Numbered from the stretch's first letter, positions 18,170 through 26,202 are shown. The stretch: 64,000 bases of DNA from Planotetraspora thailandica (GCF_016863335.1 NZ_BOOR01000006.1:62001-126000), one strand, 5' to 3'. The notes: generated from the sequence alone by a model not told the origin. Program-made: numbers and translations.

Positions 18170-18976
18170 ATGATGCGTGTGAGCAACATTCCCAGCTCTG
18201 CCGCCGAGAGGTCCCCGCTTCGCGGGTCACTTCGCCGGGTCAGGGCCTTGTCCTGCGCCCTCGTTCTGATCGGCGGGCTGCCGGCGTCGGGCTGCTCCAC
18301 AGCCGGCGACATCACGCGGCCGGTCTCCTCACCCGAATCCCCGACGCCATCCCTCGCCCCGGCTTCGTCGCCGGCGACACCGGTCCCATCCTCATTCGGC
18401 ACGACCACGCCGCCGACCCGGCCAGTGCGGCTGACCGGGAAGATGACCCGGCCGGGGACGCGACTGCGGTTCGGGCAGAAGGCGATCGTGCCCGTCCGTC
18501 AGTACAACCGCATGAGGAAGACCTACTCCGAAGGCGTGTTGGGCATCATCGTGCAGCCGATTCGGCGTGCCCCGGCAACCACCGTCCGGGGCGACTTCGA
18601 CGCCGACAGCTGGGCGTTGCTCAAGACTCGCAGGGCGTACTACGCCAATGTCGTCATCACCAACGAAAGCGGCAACGCCCTGTCGTTGTACGCGCTCCGG
18701 TTCAATCCCGTGTTCCGCGACGGAGGCCCGTCCGACGTCATCCTCATGGGGTTCGGCGGAGACCTGCCGAACTGCCAGGAGACCCCCCAGCCGGAGTCGT
18801 TCGATCACAGGGGCGATCGGTGGGTCACCTGCGTGGTCAACGTGTCGACCCCGTCGCGGCCGATCATAGGGCTCGAGTACATGGACCCGCCGTACGGGAG
18901 AGAGGGCCATTACCCCGGAGATCCGTCGCCGGACTTCAACGAGTACTACGACCTCGGGACGATCAGCTGGTCATAG
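18170..18976 (+). CDS. Secreted lipoprotein of unknown function
   Basis: A 268-residue protein. The N terminus has a basic stretch (RGSLRRVRALS), a hydrophobic core and the lipobox LPASGC at about residue 45, followed by a Ser/Pro/Thr-rich spacer. This predicts a lipid-anchored exported protein. The folded part begins near residue 90 (RLTGKMTRPGTRLRFGQKAIVPVRQYN), resembling small immunoglobulin-like domains of actinobacterial lipoproteins that stabilise extracellular assemblies. I do not recognise a named family. ATG 18170 or 18173 follows GGGGGAG closely. It lies inside the tRNA-Sec-bracketed segment. Function unknown. Confidence 0.75.
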   Translation: MMRVSNIPSSAAERSPLRGSLRRVRALSCALVLIGGLPASGCSTAGDITRPVSSPESPTPSLAPASSPATPVPSSFGTTTPPTRPVRLTGKMTRPGTRLRFGQKAIVPVRQYNRMRKTYSEGVLGIIVQPIRRAPATTVRGDFDADSWALLKTRRAYYANVVITNESGNALSLYALRFNPVFRDGGPSDVILMGFGGDLPNCQETPQPESFDHRGDRWVTCVVNVSTPSRPIIGLEYMDPPYGREGHYPGDPSPDFNEYYDLGTISWS

Positions 18977-19437
18977 GCCGTCACGCGGCGGACCGCGTGT
19001 CCTGACTGCCGTCCAGCCGGCGCCTTGTGACGTCGGACGCCATGGCTGGCACCACGGTCCTGTTCCACCTCACTGCCGAGGAGGCTTGTCCAGCTTGCTG
19101 GGGCAACCCTGTGAACCTGCGGGTGTCCCGCCGCGTGATTGTGGGTGAACGCGGCGGCGCGGCTTGAAGCCCTGGCGAAGGATGCGCGCGCCACCGCGTT
19201 CGTCTATGACGACGGCCCTGGGCGCGCCCGGGCTCGCTGCCTACATGATCAGTGGGTAATTCTGGCAGACGATCAAGGAGCGCGGCGGAGCGGGCGGCCC
19301 GATGGGAGCACATGGGAGCAGCAGGTCCGACGACAACCGATCACGATCAACGACAACCAATACTTTTTCCCTGGTAGGACGGCACGGCCAACGGCTACCA
19401 ACGATTACCAATCACAGCCGATGGCGGCGGCAGCGGA
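18977..19437. other. Non-coding tail of the tRNA-Sec-bracketed segment
   Basis: About 460 bp without a convincing gene. It holds the tandem ATGGGAGCA repeats at 19301-19320 and then a less GC-rich stretch (about 19330-19420) rich in ACCAA/ACGA words, as often found next to attachment cores. If an integrase gene ended here it has been lost. Confidence 0.45.
19301..19320 (+). repeat. Right internal repeat block (ATGGGAGCA x2)
   Basis: GATGGGAGCACATGGGAGCA is two 10-bp units in tandem, 118 bp inside the right copy of the tRNA repeat. The same unit occurs at 16721 near the left end. Likely integrase or accessory-factor binding repeats of the former element (inference). Confidence 0.5.
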
Positions 19438-19499
19438 CTTCAAAACCGACGAGGCCGAGGTCCTCGGCCTGGCGGGTTCGATTCCCGTCCGCCTCCGCT
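19438..19499 (+). pseudogene. Partial tRNA-Sec: right copy of the 62-bp repeat (putative attR)
   Basis: Identical over 62 bp to the 3' half of tRNA-Sec at 16574-16635, from anticodon loop to just past the 3' end. The 5' half (acceptor strand and D arm) is absent, so it cannot fold into a tRNA. In the usual integration model this is the displaced chromosomal 3' end, while the intact gene at 16541 uses the 3' end brought by the element. Confidence 0.85.
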
Positions 19500-19660
19500 A
19501 AGCGCGGGAGGCGTTCGCCTGGTGGAGGAGCGGGGCACGGCGTGTTGGGCTCCGCTGGGTGGTGGCGGCCCTGCGGCCCGCGAGCGTCCCGAACCGGGCA
19601 GGGGATTGCCAGACGGGGGCCAGGCGTGAAATTTTCGGATGGAGCCCGAGAAGGTGGCTC

Positions 19661-19702
19661 CCGGACGATGGGTGCCGTACCCGGTGTGCGACAAGACGGC
19701 CC
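19661..19702 (+). ncRNA. Guanidine-III riboswitch (ykkC-III)
   Basis: Sequence blocks CCGGACGA, GCCGTACCCGGT and GACAAGACGGC occur in order with the spacing of the guanidine-III aptamer. The differences from the well-known Thermobifida example lie in the variable loops. The ribosome-binding site GCGGAGGG follows at once (19703-19710), and the ATG of an SMR exporter is 6 nt further. This fits translational control in which guanidinium binding frees the ribosome-binding site. The match is by motif, not by covariance search. Confidence 0.92.
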
Positions 19703-19715
19703 GCGGAGGGCTGTC

Positions 19716-20030
19716 ATGTCGTGGCTGATTCTCGTTCTTTCGGGCGTTCTGGAGTCTGTGTGGGCGACTGCCCTGAGCAAGTCGGAGGGTTTCAGTCGGT
19801 TCGTCCCTTCCTTGGTCTTCGTCGTGGCTCTCGTCTCGAGCATGGGAGGTCTGGCCTATGCGATGCGGGACCTGCCTGTGGGCACCGCGTATGCGGTATG
19901 GGTCGGAATCGGTGCGGTCCTCACCGTCCTGTACGCGATGCTCACGGGGGACGAACCAGTGAGTGCGCTGAAGGTGGTTTTCCTGGCCCTGATCGTCGGA
20001 AGCGTGATCGGACTCAAGGCCACCCACTGA
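19716..20030 (+). CDS. sugE: SMR-family guanidinium exporter (Gdx/SugE type)
   Basis: A 104-residue protein with four membrane helices. The start MSWLILVLSGVLESVWATALS contains the essential Glu of SMR antiporters. GFSRFVPSL and LPVGTAYAVWVGIGAV are the hallmarks of the Gdx (SugE) subtype that exports guanidinium in exchange for protons, rather than the multidrug EmrE subtype. Length is typical. It stands alone; control by the guanidine-III riboswitch immediately upstream strongly supports the substrate. Gdx works as a dimer, and a single-gene form implies a dual-topology homodimer. Confidence 0.95.
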   Translation: MSWLILVLSGVLESVWATALSKSEGFSRFVPSLVFVVALVSSMGGLAYAMRDLPVGTAYAVWVGIGAVLTVLYAMLTGDEPVSALKVVFLALIVGSVIGLKATH

Positions 20031-20123
20031 GAGGGCGTCCATCCTCGGCAGCGAGGTGACGAACCAAGCTGCCTCAGATACCTAGGGCGTTATCCGAGGA
20101 ACGACTTCAGACACTGTTCGCCT

Positions 20124-20702
20124 CTAACGCCCGCGCCAACTTACAATCCGCCATTGCACATGCGGAAAGAAACTGTCCTTACAGGACGCCACGGTGGCGA
20201 AGCCTGTGCCTGTGCTCACGCACACTTTCCAGTCTGGCCATGGCCCAGGGATCGACCAAGTTCGCTGAAAAGCGTAAGTGTTCGCCGCGAGAGGCACCTT
20301 TTTCCACAGTGTCGTAGGGTCGGTGCACGGCCGTATGGTGATTCTATCGGTATTATCGGTTTCCGCGAGGCATTGCCCGGTCAGTCGATTTCGTAGTTTA
20401 ATTTCGCCGATACTGCCCGTTGCGGGGAACTGTTCCTTCCACAGATGCGCGACAGGCACCGCCCCGCGAAGCATTTTCAAGTGCCGCTCCAAGTGGGCGT
20501 AACCGCTGACCTGTCCTGCGGGGGACAGCGCGCTGAGCTCGGGAGCCTTGCCATCGCCGCCCGGCATCACACTTTGGAGAAAGAACCATCCGGCCGGCAA
20601 CGCATTGGCGGGCGGTGCCGTCAGGGGGACCAATGCTGCCGGTAAGGCCATGGCGATGGCCAGAGCCGTTGTAATCCGTACTCGTAGGGTGCGCTTTCTC
20701 AT
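20124..20702 (-). CDS. Secreted protein with ricin-like Cys/Trp pattern
   Basis: A 192-residue protein with a clear Sec signal peptide (MRKRTLRVRITTALAIAMALPAALVPLTAPPANA). The C-terminal half (about 105-192) has IKLRNRLTGQCLAE, ITIRPCTDPTTLWKKV and CVSTGTGFATVASC...WRIVS. This spacing of Cys and Trp resembles one or two units of a ricin B-type lectin fold. The resemblance is weak, so a lectin role is tentative. ATG 20702 follows AGGAGGAGG, an excellent ribosome-binding site, about 8 nt upstream. No operon partner. Function unknown. Confidence 0.7.
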   Translation of the reverse strand: MRKRTLRVRITTALAIAMALPAALVPLTAPPANALPAGWFFLQSVMPGGDGKAPELSALSPAGQVSGYAHLERHLKMLRGAVPVAHLWKEQFPATGSIGEIKLRNRLTGQCLAETDNTDRITIRPCTDPTTLWKKVPLAANTYAFQRTWSIPGPWPDWKVCVSTGTGFATVASCKDSFFPHVQWRIVSWRGR

Positions 20703-21024
20703 CGATGCTCGCCTCCTCCTCAAGGGAGCGCGAGTTGCTATTGCTGTCAGCTGACTTGAAGCTGCTAGAGCAGGTTGTAGGGATACCCTTCGTTTCTTTC
20801 GCGTCACGTCGAGGCGGTCGTACCTGGCCGCTTTTTGGCTTCAAGGTGGCTGCAGGTTGAGGATCGGCGGTATAAGCAGCCCCGGTCCTGGTCCGGCGGA
20901 TAGAGCTTGAGAACGGCATGCGGGCCAGGCGTGCGTAGGGCTTCACAAGGCGCCGGATGCTGCCTCCGCTGCACTCACGGCCATAGGCTTGACCGCGTCG
21001 TGCGACGGCGATGAGGAGGTGCCG
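20703..21024. other. Intergenic region between divergent genes
   Basis: 322 bp serve as promoter region for the secreted protein (leftward) and the Uma2 gene (rightward). No operator, RNA element or small gene could be recognised. Confidence 0.35.
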
Positions 21025-21651
21025 GTGACGGCCCTGCCGGAAGACAGCTGGCTTCTCGGCATTCGACCGCAACCCGCGCCGGTCACCGCCGAGGAGTACG
21101 ACGCCCTTTCTGAAGAGATCGCCAAGGCCATCGAGATCGTCGACGGCTATGTCGTCTACTGCGCGGTGCCCGCGCCGGATCACCAGACTTGCGCCAGGCG
21201 GCTCGCCGACATGCTGGAACGGCATGCCCGCGCCGCTATGAGCGGGGGCCATGACTGCTTCACCGTGAACACCGACGTGGATCTGCGTCTGCGGGATCTT
21301 CCCCTGCTCAACAGGCGCCCTGATGTGGCGCTCTATCGATGCCTGGACCGCGGCCGAGGAGAGCGCCTGCGCGCCGAGCACACTCTGCTCGTCGTGGAGA
21401 TCGTGTCTCCCGGTTCGGAGACTCAGGACACGACCGACAAGCTCGGGGAGTACGCCAAGGCGGGTATTCCGCACTACTGGATCGTCCGGCTCGACCGCAC
21501 CGGGGTGTCGATCATCGAACGTTACCGGCTGGACCGGGCGTTGATGCTCTACAAGCACACGGGCACCTTCATGAAGGAAGAGCCCGGCGGTGCTCCGACG
21601 GTCGGCACCCCGATCCTGATGGAGATCGACTGGGCCGAGCTCCAGTTTTGA
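21025..21651 (+). CDS. Uma2-family protein (DUF820, PD-(D/E)XK-like nuclease fold)
   Basis: A 208-residue protein of the Uma2/DUF820 family. Visible marks are the start PVTAEEYDAL, EIVDGYVV, the NTDVDLRL...RRPDVALYR strand-loop, VVEIVSPGSETQDTTDKLGEYAKAGIPHYWIV and a final LMEIDWAEL. The D in RPDV and the E in VVEI correspond to the catalytic acidic residues of the restriction-nuclease-like fold. Family members are very common in actinobacteria and cyanobacteria, mostly without known function. GTG 21025 has GAGGAGGT 4 nt upstream. It lies 56 bp before selA on the same strand, but its role there is unlikely to be selenium-related. Confidence 0.85.
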   Translation: MTALPEDSWLLGIRPQPAPVTAEEYDALSEEIAKAIEIVDGYVVYCAVPAPDHQTCARRLADMLERHARAAMSGGHDCFTVNTDVDLRLRDLPLLNRRPDVALYRCLDRGRGERLRAEHTLLVVEIVSPGSETQDTTDKLGEYAKAGIPHYWIVRLDRTGVSIIERYRLDRALMLYKHTGTFMKEEPGGAPTVGTPILMEIDWAELQF

Positions 21652-21707
21652 GCAAGGCCGGCGACGCCGCGGCGGAGAGTGAGAGCTCCAGCACTATAAG
21701 TTGAAGT

Positions 21708-23000
21708 GTGGACCCACGACGACGTGTTCCTCGCACCGACGTCGTCCTCGCCGACCCACGCCTGGTCAAGGCCATGGAACGGCTCGGCCACGCGACGGTG
21801 AAAGACGCCGTGCTGGCCGCCCAGCAGCGCGTACGGCAGGGCGAGATCGAGCCCGAGGACGTCGCGGACGAGGCGCTGACGGCGCTGCCGCGCCATGCCA
21901 CGAGCCTGCGGCCCGTGATCAACATGACCGGGGTGCTGCTCCACACCAATCTCGGCCGGGCGGCCTTGTCGCCTGCGGCGATCGAGGCGATGGCGGTGGC
22001 GGCGGGGCCGACCGATGTGGAGTTCGACCTGGCGACGGGTGCCCGTTCGCGGCGGGGGCGTGGAGCGCTGGACGCCCTCGCGCGGGCCGTGCCCGCCGCC
22101 GGCGACGTGCACGTGGTCAACAACAACGCCGCCGCGCTGGTGCTGGCCGCGACCGCGCTCGCATCCGGCAGGGAGATCGTGATCAGCCGGGGCGAGCTGG
22201 TGGAGATCGGCGACGGCTTCCGCATCCCCGACCTGCTGGTCTCGACCGGGGCCCGGTTGCGCGAGGTCGGCATGACCAACCGCACGACGCTCGCCGACTA
22301 TCGCGCGGCGGTGGGGCCGGAGACCGGTTTCGTGCTCAAGGTGCACCCGTCGAACTTCCGCATCGAGGGGTTCACCGGCTCGGCGGGCGTGGAGGAGCTG
22401 GCCGGTCTCGGCGTGCCGGTGGTCGCCGACATCGGCTCGGGACTGCTGGAGCGGGAACCGTCGCTGCCCGACGAGCCGGACGCGACCACCATGCTCGAGG
22501 CCGGGGCCCACCTCGTCACCGCCAGCGGCGACAAGCTGCTCGGCGGCCCCCAGGCGGGGCTGATGCTCGGCCGCCACGACATCGTCGAGCGATGCAGGCG
22601 CCATCCGCTGGCCCGCGCACTGCGGGTGGGCAAGGTGACCCTGGCGGCGCTGGAGGCCAGCGTGCGCGGCCCTGCCACCCCCGTTCACCAGGCCCTTCGT
22701 GCCGACGTCACGGCGTTGTGCGCGCGCGCCGAGGCGCTCGCGGCCACGCTCGCCGAGGCGGGGGCCGACGCGAGAGCCGTACGGGCCGAGGCCACCGTGG
22801 GCGGGGGCGCGGCACCGGGCGTGTGCCTGCCCAGCGCGGCGGTGAGCCTGCCGGAACGGCTCGCCGTCCCGCTGCGCGAGGGCGATCCGCCGGTCGTCGG
22901 CAGGGTGGAGGGCGGCAGGCTCCTGCTCGACCTGCGGGCCGTGCCACCTGAACAGGACGAGGAGGTCGCACGGGCGGTGCTGGCGGCGGTGGGCGGCTGA
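21708..23000 (+). CDS. selA: L-seryl-tRNA(Sec) selenium transferase SelA
   Basis: A 430-residue PLP enzyme that converts Ser-tRNA(Sec) to Sec-tRNA(Sec) with selenophosphate. Family motifs include PVINMTGVLLHTNLGRAALS, VNNNAAALVLAATALASGREIVISRGELVEIG, VHPSNFRIEGFTG and the PLP-lysine segment TASGDKLLGGPQAG (Lys276). Length is a little under the E. coli enzyme. GTG 21708 is the start; the upstream ribosome-binding site is weak. The stop codon overlaps the selB start by 1 nt (TGATG), so the two are translationally coupled. It serves FdhA, the only selenoprotein seen in the window. Confidence 0.95.
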   Translation: MDPRRRVPRTDVVLADPRLVKAMERLGHATVKDAVLAAQQRVRQGEIEPEDVADEALTALPRHATSLRPVINMTGVLLHTNLGRAALSPAAIEAMAVAAGPTDVEFDLATGARSRRGRGALDALARAVPAAGDVHVVNNNAAALVLAATALASGREIVISRGELVEIGDGFRIPDLLVSTGARLREVGMTNRTTLADYRAAVGPETGFVLKVHPSNFRIEGFTGSAGVEELAGLGVPVVADIGSGLLEREPSLPDEPDATTMLEAGAHLVTASGDKLLGGPQAGLMLGRHDIVERCRRHPLARALRVGKVTLAALEASVRGPATPVHQALRADVTALCARAEALAATLAEAGADARAVRAEATVGGGAAPGVCLPSAAVSLPERLAVPLREGDPPVVGRVEGGRLLLDLRAVPPEQDEEVARAVLAAVGG

Positions 23001-24838
23001 TGCACGTCGTCGCGACGGCGGGGCACGTCGACCACGGCAAGTCGACGCTCGTGCGGACCCTCACCGGCATGGAGCCCGACCGGCTGGAGGAGGAGCGGCG
23101 GCGGGGCCTGACGATCGAGCTCGGCTACGCGTGGACGGCACTGCCGTCGGGTGAGGTCGTCGCCTTCGTCGACGTCCCCGGCCATGAGCGTTTCCTCGGC
23201 ACGATGCTCGCGGGGACGGGCCCGGTTCCGGCCGCGATGTTCGTGGTGGCGGGCGACGAAGGCTGGATGCCCCAGTCGGAGGAGCATCTCGTCGCCCTGG
23301 AAACCCTGGGCGTACGGCTCGGCCTGCTCGTGGTCACCCGCGCCGACCTGGCCAATCCCGGCCCCGCGATGGAGCGGGCGCGCGCCCGGCTCGCCGATGG
23401 ATGCCTGCGCGACGCCGAGGCGGTGGCGGTGAGCGGGCGCACCGGCGAGGGCCTGGACGCGCTGCGGGCGGCCCTGGACCGGCTGGTGGCGCGGCTGCCC
23501 GTGCCCGACCCGGCCGCTCCCGTGCGGCTGTGGATCGACCGGGCCTTCGTCGTGCGTGGGAGCGGCACGGTCGTGACGGGGACGTTGCCCGCCGGGCGGA
23601 TCGACGTCGGCCACGAGCTGGAGTTGGACGGCGAACCCGTGCGCGTGCGCGCCATGGAGTCGCTGAGCGAGCCGGTCGTCTCGGCCGTGGGGGTCGCCAG
23701 GGTGGCGCTCAACCTGCGTTCCCAGGCCGCGCCCCGGCGGGGGCATGCCCTCGTGACGCCGGGCGGCTGGACCATGACCCGCCTGGTCGACGTGCGGGTC
23801 GTCCCCGCTCCGGGCGCGGAGGGCCGGCTGCCGGGCCGGCTGACCGCCCACATCGGATCGGCCGCGGTGACGTGCGAGGTCAGGCCACTCGGGGGCGACG
23901 CCGTACGGCGCGGTGACATGGTGAGGCTGCACGGCGAGATCGTGCGGCCCCGCGGTGACATCGTGAGGCTGCGTCTGGACCGCGCGCTGCCGCTGCACGC
24001 GGGAGATCGGCTGCTCCTGCGCGACCCCGGCCGTGACGCCGTGAGCGGCACCCGGGTGATCGCGGGGGCCGACGTGCTCGACGTGCGGCCGCCCGAGCTG
24101 CGCGGTCGGGGCGCGGCGCGCCGGCGGGCGGCGGAACTGGACGCGGCAGAGCCGGAGGGCGCCGCCCTGGACGCGGGCTCCCTGCTGCGCACCCACCGGC
24201 TGCTGCGCGAACAGGACCTGCGGGCCATGGGGCACGCCCCCGCCGGGCGGCCCGTTTGCGGCGACTGGCACGCCGATCCCGCGTATTGGGCCGGCCTGGC
24301 CGTCCGGCTGGCCGAGGCGGTGCGCGGCCATGCCGCCGGCCATCCCCTGGAGCCGGGCATGCCGGTGGAGGCGGCCCGTCACGTGCTTGGCCTGCCCGAC
24401 CGGGAACTGGTGACGGCGCTCGTCCGGCCCCCGCTGGCCCTGGAGGCGGGCCGGATCGTGTGCGGCCCCGCGGGGCTGCCCGCCCCGGTCGTCAGGTCCG
24501 TCGAACGGCTCGCGGCCGACCTGTCGGCGGCGCCGTTCCTCGCCCCCGAAGCCGGCCGCCTTGCCGATCTCGGGCTCGGGCCCCGCGAGCTGGCGGCGGC
24601 CGTGCGGGCCGGAGCCCTGCTGCGCGTGGCCGACGGCATCGTGCTGTTGCCCGGGGCCGACGCCGAGGCCGCGGCCGTGCTGGCAGGGCTGCCCCAGCCG
24701 TTCACGGTCAGCCAGGCCAAGGCGGCGCTGAACACCAGCCGCAGGGTCGCGGTGCCCCTGCTGGAGCATCTGGATCGGGCCGGGCTCACCGAGCGAGTCG
24801 ACGACTATCACCGGATATGCCGGGTAGCTGGCCTCTGA
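23000..24838 (+). CDS. selB: Selenocysteine-specific elongation factor SelB
   Basis: A 612-residue GTPase that delivers Sec-tRNA to the ribosome at SECIS-marked UGA codons. The EF-Tu-like G domain has GHVDHGKSTLVRTLTG, DVPGHERFLGTML and the NKXD-equivalent VVTRADLANPG. Beta-barrel domains follow (VRGSGTVVTGTL). The C-terminal third carries winged-helix modules that bind the SECIS loop (AKAALNTSRRVAVPLLEHLDRAGLTERVDDYHRI). It overlaps the selA stop by 1 nt. Expected partner of the GGUCU hairpin at 8940-8956. Confidence 0.95.
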   Translation: MHVVATAGHVDHGKSTLVRTLTGMEPDRLEEERRRGLTIELGYAWTALPSGEVVAFVDVPGHERFLGTMLAGTGPVPAAMFVVAGDEGWMPQSEEHLVALETLGVRLGLLVVTRADLANPGPAMERARARLADGCLRDAEAVAVSGRTGEGLDALRAALDRLVARLPVPDPAAPVRLWIDRAFVVRGSGTVVTGTLPAGRIDVGHELELDGEPVRVRAMESLSEPVVSAVGVARVALNLRSQAAPRRGHALVTPGGWTMTRLVDVRVVPAPGAEGRLPGRLTAHIGSAAVTCEVRPLGGDAVRRGDMVRLHGEIVRPRGDIVRLRLDRALPLHAGDRLLLRDPGRDAVSGTRVIAGADVLDVRPPELRGRGAARRRAAELDAAEPEGAALDAGSLLRTHRLLREQDLRAMGHAPAGRPVCGDWHADPAYWAGLAVRLAEAVRGHAAGHPLEPGMPVEAARHVLGLPDRELVTALVRPPLALEAGRIVCGPAGLPAPVVRSVERLAADLSAAPFLAPEAGRLADLGLGPRELAAAVRAGALLRVADGIVLLPGADAEAAAVLAGLPQPFTVSQAKAALNTSRRVAVPLLEHLDRAGLTERVDDYHRICRVAGL

Positions 24839-24970
24839 CCAGCAGGTATACCGTCGATTCACAGGGGCCGTCGTCGCCCGGGGGCCCGGTGGTGGCCGCT
24901 CGGCCGCCCCGTCCCACCCTCGCCGTCGATGGCGGCCGGGACACGTCTCGGCAAGGAAGGAACCGCCATC

Positions 24971-26200
24971 ATGCCGGGCAACAAAGCTGTCGCCTATCAA
25001 GGTCCAGGACGCGTAGAGGTGGTCGACACCGACTATCCCGAGTTCGAACTGAAGGAAGGGCCGGGCGTGCCCCCGGCCAACGTCGGGCGCAAGATCGGTC
25101 ATGGCGCGATCGTCAAGCCGGTCGCCACCAACATCTGCGGGAGCGACCAGCACATGGTGAGGGGCCGCACGACCGCCCCGCCCGGACTCGTGCTCGGTCA
25201 CGAGATCACGGGCGAGGTCGTGGAGGTCGGGCCCGACGTCGAGGTCATCAAGGTCGGCGACCTGGTGTCTGTGCCGTTCAACATCGCCTGCGGTCGGTGT
25301 CGCAACTGCAAGGTGGGCGACACCCACATCTGTGAGCGGGTCAACCCCGAGCAGCCCGGCGGGGCGTACGGCTACGTGGACATGGGCGGCTGGCCGGGCG
25401 GCCAGGCGGAATACGTCCTGGTCCCCTACGCCGACTGGAACCTCCTCAGGTTCCCCGACAAGGACCAGGCGATGGAGAAGATCCTCGACCTGGCCATGCT
25501 CGCCGACATCTTCCCGACCGGCTACCACGGCTGCGTCTCGGCAGGGGTGACCACCGGGTCGACGGTCTACATCGCGGGCGCGGGGCCCGTCGGCCTGGCC
25601 GCCGCCTGCTCGGCCCGGCTGCTCGGGGCGGCCGTCGTCATCGTCGGCGACCTCAACAAGGACAGGCTCGCCCAGGCGCACACCTTCGGCTGCGAGACGA
25701 TCAACGTCGCCGACGGCGACCCGGGGGAGCAGATCGAGCATCTCATCGGAGCGCCCGTGGTGGACTGCGGCGTCGACGCGGTCGGCTTCGAGGCGAAGGG
25801 ACACGGGCCGGCGGCCGAGGAGGCGCCCGCGACCGTGCTCAACACGCTGATGCGGGTCACCAGGGCCGGAGGCAGGCTCGGCATCCCCGGCCTGTACGTC
25901 ACCGGAGACCCCGGGGCGACGGACGAGGCGGCCAAGGAGGGTTCGCTGTCGATCCGGCTGGGCCTCGGCTGGGCCAAGGCGCACGCGTTCGTCACGGGCC
26001 AGTGCCCGGTCATGCGCTACCACCGCCAGCTGATGATGGCGATTCTCAACGACCGCGTGCGGATCGCGGACGCGGTCAACCCGATCGTGTTGCCGCTCGA
26101 CCAGGCGGTGCGGGGATATGAGGAGTTCGACCACGGGGCCGCGCACAAGTACGTCCTGGATCCGCACGGGATGATCCCCCGGACGACCCGGGCGTTCTGA
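24971..26200 (+). CDS. Glutathione-independent formaldehyde dehydrogenase (zinc MDR)
   Basis: A 409-residue zinc-dependent medium-chain dehydrogenase very like Pseudomonas putida FdhA. It has the long N terminus (MPGNKAVAYQGPGRVEVVDTDYP), catalytic-zinc ligands in TNICGSDQHM and GHEITGEVVE, structural-zinc cysteines CGRCRNCKVGDTHIC, and Rossmann loop GAGPVGLAAA. Such enzymes oxidise formaldehyde to formate without a thiol cofactor, using tightly bound NAD. ATG 24971 follows AAGGAAGG. The product, formate, is the substrate of the selenoenzyme 13 kb upstream, which suggests a one-carbon dissimilation set. It lies 132 bp after selB on the same strand. Confidence 0.9.
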   Translation: MPGNKAVAYQGPGRVEVVDTDYPEFELKEGPGVPPANVGRKIGHGAIVKPVATNICGSDQHMVRGRTTAPPGLVLGHEITGEVVEVGPDVEVIKVGDLVSVPFNIACGRCRNCKVGDTHICERVNPEQPGGAYGYVDMGGWPGGQAEYVLVPYADWNLLRFPDKDQAMEKILDLAMLADIFPTGYHGCVSAGVTTGSTVYIAGAGPVGLAAACSARLLGAAVVIVGDLNKDRLAQAHTFGCETINVADGDPGEQIEHLIGAPVVDCGVDAVGFEAKGHGPAAEEAPATVLNTLMRVTRAGGRLGIPGLYVTGDPGATDEAAKEGSLSIRLGLGWAKAHAFVTGQCPVMRYHRQLMMAILNDRVRIADAVNPIVLPLDQAVRGYEEFDHGAAHKYVLDPHGMIPRTTRAF

Positions 26201-26202
26201 AC

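Larger units (their letters stand above)
16636..19437 (+). mobile_element. Putative remnant of an element integrated at tRNA-Sec
   Basis: 2.8 kb lie between two identical 62-bp copies of the tRNA-Sec 3' end. The segment holds a suppressor-of-fused-domain gene, a lipoprotein gene and a non-coding tail. ATGGGAGCA repeats lie just inside both ends (16721 and 19302/19312), as arm-type integrase-binding repeats do. No integrase, excisionase or replication gene is recognisable, so the element is probably deleted or was mobilised in trans. Element identity is inferred from the repeats alone. Confidence 0.6.

Noticed and set aside
19042-19167. 41-codon frame with a CPAC pair in the tail of the tRNA-Sec segment
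   Set aside because: No ribosome-binding site, no family similarity, and such short frames are common by chance at this GC; recorded only because an excisionase could be small.
19438-19499. Second functional tRNA-Sec gene
   Set aside because: Only the part from the anticodon loop to the 3' end is present; acceptor 5' strand and D arm are missing.
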